From the NCBI GenBank assembly GCA_947450355.1, contig CANFVB010000002.1:1-59839 (forward strand): a stretch of 59,839 nt of DNA, in the 5' to 3' direction. This document shows positions 37,575 to 46,771 of the stretch, piece by piece. The DNA is from Bacteroidota bacterium (GTDB lineage Bacteria; Bacteroidota; Bacteroidia; Flavobacteriales; Flavobacteriaceae). Position 1 is the first letter of the stretch. Each line of letters starts with the position of its first letter. A model generated the notes under the pieces. The model saw nothing but the letters and a program-made list of their open reading frames with translations. It was not told the origin of the DNA and searched no databases. The translations under genes were made by a program, and so were the position numbers.

Positions 37575-38846
37575 TTATTTTGTAATTGTTTGCTTTCTAT
37601 CAGGACCAACAGAAACAATTTTTATTGGCACTTCAACTTCTTTTTCAATGTAATCGATATATTCTTTTAACTCAACTGGCAATTCGTCATACGTTGTCAT
37701 TCCTGTTAAATCAGCTTTCCAACCTTTGAATTCTTTGTAAATTGGAGTTACATTTTCAGGTTCAATATTATAAGGTAAATGACTTATTTTTTGACCTTTA
37801 TATTCGTATTCTGTACATACTTTCAATGTTTCAAATCCAGACAAAACATCGCCTTTCATCATCATCAATTGTGTTACGCCATTCACTTGAATTGCATATT
37901 TTAAAGCCACTAAGTCCAACCATCCGCAACGTCTTTGTCTTCCTGTAACCGAACCAAATTCGTTACCAACACTTGCCATTGTAGCGCCATCTTCTTCGAA
38001 ATCTTCCGTAGGAAATGGACCGCTTCCAACTCGAGTGGTATAGGCTTTGAAAATTCCGTAAACTTCTTTTATTTTATTTGGTGCAATTCCTAAACCAGTG
38101 CAAGCTCCCGCCGCTGTTGTGTTTGATGAAGTTACAAATGGATACGTTCCGAAATCTACATCCAATAACGAACCTTGCGCACCTTCACATAAAATAGATT
38201 TTCCTGCTTTTTGAGCTTGGTGCAAATATTCTTCGCTATCAATAAAGGTAAGTTTTTTCAAGTCTTCAATGGCTTCAAAAAACTCAACTTCTAATTCGGC
38301 TAAGTTGTATTGAATGGCAACATCATAGAATTTTATCATTGCTTCGTGCTTGTCAGCCAAGGCTCTGTAGCGTTCTTTGAAATCTTCCAGTTCAATATCG
38401 CCAACACGAATTCCATTTCTACCCGTTTTATCCATATAAGTTGGTCCAATTCCTTTCAAGGTAGAACCAATTTTAGCTTTTCCTTTTGAAGCTTCAGAAG
38501 CTGCATCCAATAAACGGTGGGTTGGTAAAATTAAATGTGCTTTACGAGAAATGATTAATTTGTTTTTTATGTCCAAATTAAATTGTGCCAAACCTTCAAT
38601 TTCTTTTTGAAAAACTACTGGGTCAATTACAACTCCATTTCCAATAATATTTATTGAATTTTTATGAAAAATCCCAGAAGGAATAGTTCTTAAAACGTGT
38701 TTGATACCATCAAATTCTAAAGTATGACCTGCATTTGGACCACCTTGAAAACGGGCAATTATGTCATATTTTGATGTAAGTACATCTACAATTTTTCCTT
38801 TTCCTTCATCGCCCCATTGTAATCCTAATAATAAATCTACGGTCAT
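37575..38846 (-). CDS. purA: Adenylosuccinate synthetase
   Basis: PurA joins IMP and aspartate using GTP in AMP synthesis. The 423-aa protein begins VDLLLGLQWGDEGKGKIVDVL, the GTP-binding P-loop variant with the catalytic Asp. It has FQGGPNAGHTLEFDGIKHVLRTIPSG near residues 34-56, with the catalytic His, and KIGSTLKGIGPTYMDKTGRNGIRVGD near 125. CEGAQGSLLDVDFGTYPFVTSSN and RVGSGPFPTED follow. The length is normal. It follows the fur gene on the same strand with a 48-bp gap. Confidence 0.97.
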   Translation of the reverse strand: MTVDLLLGLQWGDEGKGKIVDVLTSKYDIIARFQGGPNAGHTLEFDGIKHVLRTIPSGIFHKNSINIIGNGVVIDPVVFQKEIEGLAQFNLDIKNKLIISRKAHLILPTHRLLDAASEASKGKAKIGSTLKGIGPTYMDKTGRNGIRVGDIELEDFKERYRALADKHEAMIKFYDVAIQYNLAELEVEFFEAIEDLKKLTFIDSEEYLHQAQKAGKSILCEGAQGSLLDVDFGTYPFVTSSNTTAAGACTGLGIAPNKIKEVYGIFKAYTTRVGSGPFPTEDFEEDGATMASVGNEFGSVTGRQRRCGWLDLVALKYAIQVNGVTQLMMMKGDVLSGFETLKVCTEYEYKGQKISHLPYNIEPENVTPIYKEFKGWKADLTGMTTYDELPVELKEYIDYIEKEVEVPIKIVSVGPDRKQTITK

Positions 38847-38894
38847 TATGTGTGTTGTTTGTGTGTTGTTTTTTAATTTTATTTGGAATAGTTC

Positions 38895-39350
38895 CTATGT
38901 TGTTTTTTTGGAACCATATAAATATAAAGAGTGATTGTGCACTTCTATATCAAATATTTCTTCGATTGTTTTTTTAATCATTTGAATTCTTGGATCGCAA
39001 AATTCAATTACTTCGCCAGTGTCTGTCATTATTAAATGATCGTGTTGCTTGTCAAAATAGGACTTTTCATAGTGCGCCTGATTTTGACCAAATTGATGTT
39101 TACGAACCAATCCGCAATCCAATAAAAGTTCAATTGTGTTGTAAAGTGTGGCTCTACTCACACGATAATTTTTGTTTTTCATCTTCACATAAAGATGTTC
39201 TACATCAAAATGCTCTTCACTTTCATATATTTCTTGAAGAATTGCATAGCGTTCAGGTGTTTTTCTGTGCCCTTTATTTTCAAGATACAATGTAAAAACA
39301 TTTTTTACAATTTCTTGATTCTTACTGTTATCAACGGATATTAGTGTCAT
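38895..39350 (-). CDS. Fur-family transcriptional regulator
   Basis: This 151-aa winged-helix metalloregulator has [62 protein letters not shown] as its DNA-binding half. [27 protein letters not shown] forms the start of the dimerisation half. The usual structural-zinc CxxC (as in HDHLICLDCG) is replaced by M-T-D-T, so that zinc site is missing. Fur/PerR/Zur subtype is therefore hard to assign. The ATG at 39350 is preferred to the TTG at 39359. A TATCTTTG box ends only 6 bases upstream, which predicts a leaderless or nearly leaderless mRNA. Confidence 0.88.
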   Translation of the reverse strand: MTLISVDNSKNQEIVKNVFTLYLENKGHRKTPERYAILQEIYESEEHFDVEHLYVKMKNKNYRVSRATLYNTIELLLDCGLVRKHQFGQNQAHYEKSYFDKQHDHLIMTDTGEVIEFCDPRIQMIKKTIEEIFDIEVHNHSLYLYGSKKTT

Positions 39351-39356
39351 ATTATG

Positions 39357-39364
39357 CAAAGATA
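39357..39364 (-). promoter_or_regulatory. -7 box of the fur-family gene, very close to the start codon
   Basis: The minus strand reads TATCTTTG (39364-39357), a match to TAnnTTTG, with the ATG at 39350 six bases on. It overlaps the alternative TTG start, which supports the shorter protein. Confidence 0.55.
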
Positions 39365-39411
39365 AATTATTATTTTAATTATTAAATGTTTCAACTTGAA
39401 TGTTCAAAACT

Positions 39412-41631
39412 TTAATTTTTATAAACGCGTGTTACTTTATCAATACCGTCAATTTTTCTGATTTTTGCCATCATTTTTTCAAGAATTGCATTGTTTTTTA
39501 CAATTACTGCCACTTTTCCATTGAATAATCCCGCTTCTGTTGTCAACGAAATACTTTGGATATTGATGTTCATATTACTCGAAATAACTTTTGTAAGTTC
39601 ATTGGTAAGCCCCAAAAAGTCCATTCCAGTAATTATCAAAACGGCTTTAAATTCCTGTTGAGACGAATCAATCCATTTTGCTTTTATAACCCGGTACGCA
39701 TAGTTAGATTGCATACTCAAAGCATTTGGACAATCTTTTTTGTGAACTTTAATTCCTTCATTTATAGTAATAAAACCAAAAACTTCATCGCCAACAATTG
39801 GATTGCAACAGGCTGATAATTTATAGTCTAATTTGTCTTGCTCGGCACCAAAAACAAGTAAATCATAATTGGTATTGATTTCTTCCTTGTTGATATGCTC
39901 TGTTGAAGCTGAAGGAGTTCTTTTGATTTTATTCTTAAAGAAATTGATAATTGAATTGCTTTTTAACGCTGCAAAATCTTTAAGTTGTTGGTTTTCTATA
40001 GAGCCAATTCCAACTTTATAAAATAAATCTAAACTTGTTTTAAGTTTGAAATAAACCACTAATTCATTGATAGTTTTCTCATTTAAGGCAACTTTAAGAT
40101 GTCGTAATTTTCGAGTTAAAAGTTCCCTTCCGTCTTCAGCAACTTTTTTCGTATTTTCATTTAAGACATTCTTAATTTTAGTTTTTGCACGGGAAGTGGT
40201 AACATAATTCAACCAGTGCGGCGTTGGTTTTTGATTTACAGAAGTAATCACTTCAATTTGATCGCCACTTTTCAATTCAAAATTTAGCGGTACCAATTTT
40301 CCATTTACACGAGTTCCTCTTGTATGAACCCCAATTGCAGAGTGAATACTAAACGCAAAATCGAGTGATGTAGCGCCTTTCGGCAATGATTTTATTTCTC
40401 CAGTGGGTGTAAAAACGAAAATTTCTTTGGAATAAAGATTCATTTTAAAATCTTCAACAAAGTCAACCGCATTTTTTTCCTGATTTTCTAATGCTTCCTT
40501 TAATAGATTCAACCAAACATCCAATCCGCTTTCTTCCGTTGCCCCTTGTTTGTATTTATAATGTGCAGCATATCCTTTTTCGGCAATTTCATCCATTCGT
40601 TCACTACGAACTTGAACTTCAACCCAGCGTCCTAAAGGTCCCATAACAGTGATGTGAAGTGCTTCATAACCTGTTGATTTTGGGGAAGAAATCCAATCTC
40701 GCAACCGACTTGGACTTGGTCTGTAATGATCTGTTACAATCGAATAAATCTTCCAAGCGATAAATTTTTCATCGTGTGGATTTGATTTATAGACAATTCT
40801 AAGTGCAAATTTATCATAGACTTCATCGTAACTCACATTTTGAGCTTTCATTTTTCTACGAATAGAATAGATTGATTTTGGTCGCCCTTTTATAACATAT
40901 TCAATTCCCTCAACATCCAAAGATTTCTTTAAAACTTCAGATATATTTTTTATATAGGCGTCTTGTTCCTCTTTTGTTTCTTTAATTTTATTGACAATAT
41001 CTTTATAAACAGCAGGTTCGGTATATTTTAAACCCAAATCTTCCAACTGTGTTTTTATATTATACAATCCCAATCGGTGGGCAAGAGGAGCATAAATATA
41101 TAAGGTTTCCGATGCAATTTTTGTCTGTTTGTATTCTTCCATCGAATCCATAGTTTGCATATTATGAAGACGGTCTGCCAATTTTATCAAAATTACTCGT
41201 ACATCATCATTCAATGTAAGTATCATTTTCCTAAAATTCTCGGCTTGCATCGAAGAGTTTAAATCCTTCTGAATTTTAGAAATTTTCGTCAATCCTTCCA
41301 CAAGTTGTGCTACTTTTGGATTGAACATTTTTTCAATGTCTAAAACGGTGATTTCGGTATCTTCAACAACATCGTGCAATAAAGCTGCAGCAATTGAAGT
41401 GGCTCCCAAACCAATTTCTGAAGCTACAATTTTTGCGACAGCAATGGGATGAAAAATATAGGCTTCCCCTGATTTTCTTCGTTGTTCCTGATGCGCATCA
41501 ACAGAAACATCAAAAGCTTTTCGGATTAATTTTTTATCTTCAGGAGTTAATGTTTGATAACTTATTCGGAGAAGTTCTTTATATTCTCGGGCAATAGCCT
41601 TGTTTTCTTGTTCTATTTCAATTTCTGTCAT
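39412..41631 (-). CDS. Bifunctional (p)ppGpp synthetase/hydrolase (RelA/SpoT homologue)
   Basis: RSH proteins make and degrade the stringent-response alarmone. The 739-aa protein has an intact HD hydrolase domain: YIFHPIAVAKIVASEIGLGATSIAAALLHDVVEDT near residues 58-92 and ILIKLADRLHNMQTMDSM near 145. The synthetase domain has KGRPKSIYSIRRKM, VYDKFALRIVY and STGYEALHITVMGP. The TGS domain (EIFVFTPTGEIKSLPKGATSLDFAFSIHSAIG) and a C-terminal ACT domain (AVLIITGMDFLGLTNELTKVISSNMNINIQSIS) follow. The presence of both HD and synthetase motifs argues for a bifunctional enzyme of the Rel type. Confidence 0.94.
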   Translation of the reverse strand: MTEIEIEQENKAIAREYKELLRISYQTLTPEDKKLIRKAFDVSVDAHQEQRRKSGEAYIFHPIAVAKIVASEIGLGATSIAAALLHDVVEDTEITVLDIEKMFNPKVAQLVEGLTKISKIQKDLNSSMQAENFRKMILTLNDDVRVILIKLADRLHNMQTMDSMEEYKQTKIASETLYIYAPLAHRLGLYNIKTQLEDLGLKYTEPAVYKDIVNKIKETKEEQDAYIKNISEVLKKSLDVEGIEYVIKGRPKSIYSIRRKMKAQNVSYDEVYDKFALRIVYKSNPHDEKFIAWKIYSIVTDHYRPSPSRLRDWISSPKSTGYEALHITVMGPLGRWVEVQVRSERMDEIAEKGYAAHYKYKQGATEESGLDVWLNLLKEALENQEKNAVDFVEDFKMNLYSKEIFVFTPTGEIKSLPKGATSLDFAFSIHSAIGVHTRGTRVNGKLVPLNFELKSGDQIEVITSVNQKPTPHWLNYVTTSRAKTKIKNVLNENTKKVAEDGRELLTRKLRHLKVALNEKTINELVVYFKLKTSLDLFYKVGIGSIENQQLKDFAALKSNSIINFFKNKIKRTPSASTEHINKEEINTNYDLLVFGAEQDKLDYKLSACCNPIVGDEVFGFITINEGIKVHKKDCPNALSMQSNYAYRVIKAKWIDSSQQEFKAVLIITGMDFLGLTNELTKVISSNMNINIQSISLTTEAGLFNGKVAVIVKNNAILEKMMAKIRKIDGIDKVTRVYKN

Positions 41632-41730
41632 AGCTATTTTTCATTCAATTTCTAAAATTATGAATAAGTAACGAGATGTGCAAACGATGAATTATAATTG
41701 TGATATAAATGCCATTTAAATCTTGAAAAA

Positions 41731-42519
41731 TTAAAATCCTCTTTGTCTTTTTGCTTCAAATATTAATATGGCTGCGGCAACCGAAACATTCATAGAATCG
41801 ATTTCGCCTTGCATTGGAATAATGATGTTTTGTGTCGCTGCATCTCGCCATTCTTGAGTCAAACCTGTTGCTTCAGTTCCAACAACCAAAGCCGTTGGCG
41901 TGGTATAATCTTGCGTATGATAGGACGTTGAATTTTGTAATGTAGCACAATAAAAATTGATTTTTCGCTCTTTCAAATACGCAATAATTTCAGATGTTGT
42001 GCCTGTTGCAATTTGATTGGTAAACAAACATCCAACGCTGGAACGCACCACATTTGGATTGAACAAATCGCCTTTTGGATTGGCAATAATCACAGCGTCA
42101 AGATTGGCGGCGTCTGCGGTTCGCAATAAAGCACCAATATTTCCAGGTTTTTCGGGTGCTTCAGCTATCAAAATCAAAGGATTGTCTTTCAGTTTTAAAT
42201 CTGATAATTTCAAATTTTTACTTTTTGCAATTCCAATAATTCCTTCGGTTGTATCTCGATACGCCAATTTCTCAAACACTTCTTTATTGATTTCAATCAA
42301 ATTGAATGGCTGCTTTGACAGTTGATTTATTTCAATTTCAGAAATCAATTCAGGGTAAAATAAAATCGTGTCAATTTCATATCCGCCTTTTATTGCCAAA
42401 GAAATTTCGCGTTGTCCTTCAATCAAAAAAGTTCCCGATTGTTTTCTGGCTTTTGCTTTTTCCTGTAAAAGTACCAGCGACTTTATATATGGATTTTGTA
42501 CGGATGTGATTTGTTTCAA
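41731..42519 (-). CDS. TrmH/SpoU-family RNA 2'-O-methyltransferase
   Basis: This 262-aa protein carries a substrate-binding N-terminal domain (MKQITSVQNPYIKSLVLLQEKAKARKQSGTFLIEGQREI). The SPOUT domain has the three motifs EAPEKPGNIGALLRTADAANLDAV, TALVVGTEATGLTQEW and IPMQGEIDSMNVSVAAAILIFE, which build the knotted SAM site. Members methylate the ribose 2'-OH of rRNA or tRNA; the target nucleotide is not predicted here. The start is a TTG at 42519, with TATATTTG on the minus strand (42554-42547) as its likely -7 box. Confidence 0.9.
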   Translation of the reverse strand: MKQITSVQNPYIKSLVLLQEKAKARKQSGTFLIEGQREISLAIKGGYEIDTILFYPELISEIEINQLSKQPFNLIEINKEVFEKLAYRDTTEGIIGIAKSKNLKLSDLKLKDNPLILIAEAPEKPGNIGALLRTADAANLDAVIIANPKGDLFNPNVVRSSVGCLFTNQIATGTTSEIIAYLKERKINFYCATLQNSTSYHTQDYTTPTALVVGTEATGLTQEWRDAATQNIIIPMQGEIDSMNVSVAAAILIFEAKRQRGF

Positions 42520-42591
42520 AATAGTAGGTGTTGAAAAATTATGCTACAAATATAATGAGAGAAATTGATGTGAGTTATTTTTAGTGAAAAA

Positions 42592-44394
42592 CTATCGCGT
42601 TAAATACAAATATCCTGTTAGTGCTTCGCTATAATCAGGGTCATTTAAATCAATTATATAAAAATAAGTTCCCGCAGGAATTTCTTTATTGTCAAGCAAA
42701 ATTCCATTGGTCGCAAAACCGTCCCATTCTTGAGTAGCGCTATTTCCTGTCCAAATTAAAGTTCCCCAACGGTTGTAAATGGAAACTTTGTATTTCAGGA
42801 AAATGCCTATCAATCCGTCAATATGAAAAGTGTCATTTTCACCGTCGTTATTGGCAGAAACAAAATTATGAACTATAGGAGGACAGTTTTTTGTTTCCAA
42901 TATAAATGAAGTAATATTGGAACAATGCGCATTTTCTAAACGAATATAAATTGTTTTTGGAGTTGATAATGCAACAAAATTGGAAGTATTAAAAATTGGA
43001 TTTGTGTTGTTTTGAGCATTTAATAAAGAGTCATAAAAACGAACAGTGTCGCTAGGATTTACTTTTACTAAATTTTCATAATCCGAAAAATTGAAAGTTC
43101 CTTTGCCTGAGCCTTCATTACAAGCTTGATTATTTGGCAATAAATTGAACAAAGGAGAAACTCTTAGAACTACTGGAACAGAAAATTTATTATTGATTTC
43201 GCTAATTTCTGTAACAATTCCAACACCTGAACCATTATCATCAACTACAAATTTCAAATCGAAACTATCAGCTATTGTATTTGGAATTAAAAGTGTTACT
43301 TGCCCGATTTCATTTCCATCAATTGGTATGATTGTTTGCGTGAAAAAAGTTCGAATAAATACATTATTTGCATAAATTGAAATTGGAGTATTCAACGGTA
43401 AAACAGCCGTAGAATTGTAATTAGAAACCTTAAAATCAGCAATAATTGTTCTCGAATCGCAAGTTGTTGCAACGTTATTAATTGCCACAGTTGCATCGGG
43501 CAATTGACTGTTTAATTTGGTTACAATGGCATTTATCATCACGAAATCTTGCCCGGAAGTAAGTTGAATTTGTGCAGAAGTATCACCAATATTTATGTTG
43601 TTTTGAATTGGATATACATCCAAATCCATATTGTATAAAGTGGAAGAATTTGTCAAACTATTGGTACCGTTAAATGCATTATCAACAGGGTTTAACGGTG
43701 GATTTCCAATTGGATTTCCATTAATTCGAAGCGTTTCATTTACGGCAATTCCAGAATCGCCTTCCCAAGCCAAAAAACCAATTTTTGCATCTACATTATC
43801 AATAACATTCAAACTGTTAAGGGTAATGTTTATTTCGTCAGGAACTGCTTGCATTCCGTCATAAACATTCAATTGATTTAGGGGTAAATTCGGATTTTTA
43901 TAAACAACAATTAGCGCCCAACCAGCAAAATTCGTACTTCTTTGAGCGTGAAATTCAATAAAACTAGAAACATCAAGATCAGATATGGTATAAGTTCCAT
44001 TTCCAGTGGCTTGAACTTGAGCAGTTATATCTTTGAAAGCACTGAAATAATCAAAAACCAAACTTGAAAAAATTCTTTGATGGCTAAAAGTTCTGTCAGG
44101 TGTGATTGCTTGACCGTTTAATTTCACATCAAAATCGCCCGTTCCGCAACCCGCCCAATACAAATAGGCTTTTTCAATTACATCGTTTGGATTTAGGGTC
44201 AAATCTGCAGAAGAAGTTGTAAGAACTTCCACCGTACTTTGATAGGAATTTTCAATTGGATTTAAGGTATTTCCAACAAAAACAAAGTCATATCTGCCAT
44301 TAAATTGTTGAAACAACGAAATATCTTGCCCAAAAATGACACTTGAAAAAAGTATAATAGTTCCAAAAAGTATGTTTTGAATGCGCTGTTTCAT
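42592..44394 (-). CDS. Secreted protein with gliding-motility/T9SS C-terminal domain
   Basis: This 600-aa protein has a signal peptide (MKQRIQNILFGTIILFSSVIFGQ); the start at 44394 fits it better than 44427. The middle is beta-rich adhesin-like sequence with repeated NINLNSL/NVFIRTF segments. The last 85 residues, starting VHNFVSANNDGENDTFHIDGL and continuing KVSIYNRWGTLIWTG, then EIPAGTYFYIIDL, form the CHU_C/TIGR04131 gliding-motility-associated domain. In flavobacteria that domain directs secretion through the type IX system to the surface. It probably has its own promoter; its ligand is unknown. Confidence 0.88.
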   Translation of the reverse strand: MKQRIQNILFGTIILFSSVIFGQDISLFQQFNGRYDFVFVGNTLNPIENSYQSTVEVLTTSSADLTLNPNDVIEKAYLYWAGCGTGDFDVKLNGQAITPDRTFSHQRIFSSLVFDYFSAFKDITAQVQATGNGTYTISDLDVSSFIEFHAQRSTNFAGWALIVVYKNPNLPLNQLNVYDGMQAVPDEINITLNSLNVIDNVDAKIGFLAWEGDSGIAVNETLRINGNPIGNPPLNPVDNAFNGTNSLTNSSTLYNMDLDVYPIQNNINIGDTSAQIQLTSGQDFVMINAIVTKLNSQLPDATVAINNVATTCDSRTIIADFKVSNYNSTAVLPLNTPISIYANNVFIRTFFTQTIIPIDGNEIGQVTLLIPNTIADSFDLKFVVDDNGSGVGIVTEISEINNKFSVPVVLRVSPLFNLLPNNQACNEGSGKGTFNFSDYENLVKVNPSDTVRFYDSLLNAQNNTNPIFNTSNFVALSTPKTIYIRLENAHCSNITSFILETKNCPPIVHNFVSANNDGENDTFHIDGLIGIFLKYKVSIYNRWGTLIWTGNSATQEWDGFATNGILLDNKEIPAGTYFYIIDLNDPDYSEALTGYLYLTR

Positions 44395-44456
44395 TTTTAG
44401 TTTTATAATCGATTTAAAATTAGTCAATTAATTTTATAAATCTAATTTAATCAAAA

Positions 44457-44716
44457 ATAAAATTATTGCTACACTTCAAAACTATTTTGCATTAGAAATA
44501 AATCTACACACGGGAAGACACCATCAAATTAGAGCACAATTATCAGCAATTGGTTCACCAATAAAAGGAGATTTGAAATATGGCTTTGACAGAAGTAATC
44601 CAGATGGTGGCATTCACCTTCATGCCAGAAAATTAGTTTTTATCCATCCAGTTTCTAAAGAAAACATAGAAATTGTTGCTCCAACTCCAAATGATGTGAT
44701 TTGGAATGCTATTTAA
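44457..44716 (+). pseudogene. Diverged 3' fragment of an RluA-family pseudouridine synthase gene
   Basis: Plus-strand translation KIIATLQNYFALEINLHTG, then RHHQIRAQLSAIGSPIKG and onward to NDVIWNAI with a TAA stop, repeats the last 85 residues of the gene at 26275-26973. There are only two amino-acid changes (Glu to Asp, Val to Ile). At DNA level I count 23 base differences, almost all at silent positions. The catalytic Asp region and everything upstream are missing, and there is no start codon, so no active enzyme can be made. Homology begins abruptly at ATAAAATTATTGCT (44457). Confidence 0.85.
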
Positions 44717-44796
44717 TTTAAATTAAATTTCATAAAGAATAATTAAAAAATGAAAATTACACGCATTCATAATTAATTTATAATAATTAAATACTG

Positions 44797-44804
44797 TATT
44801 TTTG
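44797..44804 (+). promoter_or_regulatory. Putative -7 box of the rimO promoter
   Basis: TATTTTTG matches TAnnTTTG and lies 31 bases before the rimO ATG. A -33 box is not evident. Confidence 0.4.
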
Positions 44805-44835
44805 CAAAATTCCTAAAGTATAAGGATTACACTAT

Positions 44836-46140
44836 ATGAGAACAAAATCGTTAAAGAAGAATAAAATCAATGTGATCACTCTTGGGTGTTCCAAAAATGT
44901 GTATGATAGCGAAGTACTTATGGGGCAATTGCGCGCCAGCGGTAAAGACGTAGTACATGAAGAGGAAGGGAATATTGTTGTCATTAATACTTGCGGGTTT
45001 ATAGACAACGCAAAAGCAGAATCTGTGAACATGATTTTGGAATATGCCGATAAAAAAGCACGTGGAATTGTAGATAAAGTTTTTGTTACTGGCTGTTTGT
45101 CAGAGCGCTACCGCCCCGATTTAGAAAAAGAAATACCAAATGTAGATCAGTATTTTGGAACTACAGAATTGCCCGCACTGCTAAAAGCTTTGGGTGCTGA
45201 TTATAAACACGAATTGTTGGGGGAACGCTTAACGACAACTCCAAAAAACTACGCCTATTTGAAAATTGCCGAGGGTTGCGACCGTCCGTGTAGTTTTTGT
45301 GCCATTCCGCTGATGCGTGGAAAACACGTTTCACAAACCATTGAAAAATTGGTTAAGGAAACAGAAGGCTTGGCGAAAAATGGCGTTAAAGAATTGATAT
45401 TAATTGCTCAAGATTTGACTTATTATGGTCTTGATATTTATAAAAAACGTAATCTTGGCGAATTGCTGGAAGCTTTAGTGAAAGTAGAAGGTATTGAATG
45501 GATTCGTTTGCATTATGCTTTTCCAACTGGTTTCCCAATGGATGTATTGGAAATTATGAAACGAGAACCTAAGATTTGTAATTACATTGACATTCCGTTG
45601 CAGCACATTTCTGATTCTATTTTGAAATCAATGCGACGTGGAACCACTCAAGAAAAAACGACGAAATTATTGAAAGATTTTAGAGCTGCAGTTCCTGGAA
45701 TGGCAATTCGTACGACATTAATCGTTGGTTATCCTGGTGAAACACAAGAAGATTTTGAGATATTAAAAGATTTTGTACAAGAAATGAAATTCGACAGAAT
45801 GGGTTGTTTTGCCTATTCTCACGAAGAAAATACACATGCTTACTTACTTGAAGATGATGTTCCTGCCGAAGTAAAACAAGCTCGTGCCGAAGAAATTATG
45901 GAATTGCAATCGCAAATTTCATGGGATTTGAATCAGGAGAAAGTAGGACAGGTTTTCAAATGCATCATCGACAGAAAAGAAGGCGGTCACTTTGTGGGAC
46001 GTACCGAATTTGATAGCCCTGATGTAGATAACGAAGTTTTGATAGATGCTACAAAACACTACGTAAAAACAGGTGAATTTGTAATGATTAAAATTATTGA
46101 AGCAACGGAATTTGATTTGTACGGGGAGCCTGTTAAATAG
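44836..46140 (+). CDS. rimO: Ribosomal protein S12 methylthiotransferase RimO
   Basis: RimO is a radical-SAM enzyme that adds a methylthio group to the conserved aspartate of ribosomal protein S12. The 434-aa protein has an N-terminal UPF0004 domain with three cluster-binding cysteines: TLGCSKNVYDSE, INTCGFIDNAK, and the third in FVTGCLSERYRPDL. The radical-SAM CxxxCxxC is in AEGCDRPCSFCAIPLMRG near residue 150. The C-terminal TRAM domain ends KIIEATEFDLYGEPVK. GCSKNVYDSE and the length favour RimO over MiaB. The stop codon abuts AGTC-rich repeats. Confidence 0.94.
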   Translation: MRTKSLKKNKINVITLGCSKNVYDSEVLMGQLRASGKDVVHEEEGNIVVINTCGFIDNAKAESVNMILEYADKKARGIVDKVFVTGCLSERYRPDLEKEIPNVDQYFGTTELPALLKALGADYKHELLGERLTTTPKNYAYLKIAEGCDRPCSFCAIPLMRGKHVSQTIEKLVKETEGLAKNGVKELILIAQDLTYYGLDIYKKRNLGELLEALVKVEGIEWIRLHYAFPTGFPMDVLEIMKREPKICNYIDIPLQHISDSILKSMRRGTTQEKTTKLLKDFRAAVPGMAIRTTLIVGYPGETQEDFEILKDFVQEMKFDRMGCFAYSHEENTHAYLLEDDVPAEVKQARAEEIMELQSQISWDLNQEKVGQVFKCIIDRKEGGHFVGRTEFDSPDVDNEVLIDATKHYVKTGEFVMIKIIEATEFDLYGEPVK

Positions 46141-46175
46141 TCGAAAGTCAAAAGTCTTAAAGTCGAAAGAAATAG
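46138..46175. repeat. Solo AGTCGAAAG repeat (copy 1)
   Basis: TAGTCGAAAGTCAAAAGTCTTAAAGTCGAA begins at the rimO stop codon. A close copy, CAGTCGAAAGACATAAAGTCTTAAAGCCGAA, is at 47073-47103 in the same orientation, and a shorter piece at about 46757-46770. They resemble, without matching, the arms of the four-helix-bundle elements. Confidence 0.5.
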
Positions 46176-46265
46176 TCACTGATGCACAGATTTAAAAATA
46201 TAAACACAGATTTCACAAATTAGCACAGACTTGAACCAACAACCAACAACTAACAACCAATTTAT

Positions 46266-46745
46266 ATGAAAACACTAAAAATTATTACTTCATTACTTTT
46301 ATTATTTTCAATGCAAACACTTTTGGCTCAGTATGGACAAGGTGGTTACGGACAAGGTGGTTACGGACAAGGTGGTTATGGTAGTAATCGAATGGGGGGA
46401 CAAAACCAACAAATGGGTAATCAAAGCAGACCCGTTGCCGCAAAAGAACATCCAATTGAAGAAACTGTAAATAAAATAGTTGACAAACTAAAAACACAAC
46501 TCACATTAGACGAGCTTCAAGTAATTGCTATTAACAATATCATTACTGAAAGCATGAAAAAGCAAAATGCAGTTATGAAAAAAGAAGGCGGAAACGATGA
46601 CAAAATCAGTGAAATTAAGGCTATTTCAGAAAAAACTGACCTTGATATTATGATTTTGTTAAATAAAGATCAAAAAACAACTTATAAGCTTTTATCAGAG
46701 GATACAAAAAAACAACACGAAGCTTCAGTGAGAATGGGAAGGTAG
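46266..46745 (+). CDS. Small exported protein with QGGYG tandem repeats
   Basis: The 159-aa protein has a signal peptide (MKTLKIITSLLLLFSMQTLLAQ) followed at once by three to four GQGGYGQGGYG repeats (15-nt units in DNA) and an Asn/Gln/Gly-rich linker to residue 55. The rest is helical and charged: LKTQLTLDELQVIAINNIITESMKKQNAVMKKEGGNDDKISEIKAISEKTDLDIMILLNKDQKTTYKLLSED. That half resembles Spy/CpxP-like LTxxQ periplasmic helix proteins in layout. The function is unknown. It lies between two copies of an AGTC-rich repeat. Confidence 0.65.
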   Translation: MKTLKIITSLLLLFSMQTLLAQYGQGGYGQGGYGQGGYGSNRMGGQNQQMGNQSRPVAAKEHPIEETVNKIVDKLKTQLTLDELQVIAINNIITESMKKQNAVMKKEGGNDDKISEIKAISEKTDLDIMILLNKDQKTTYKLLSEDTKKQHEASVRMGR

Positions 46746-46771
46746 TTTTGAAAAATTAGTCGAAAGTCTTA

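Noticed and set aside
44457-44716. A second functional RluA-type gene
   Set aside because: Only the last 85 codons are present; the catalytic HRLDRPT region and any start codon are missing.
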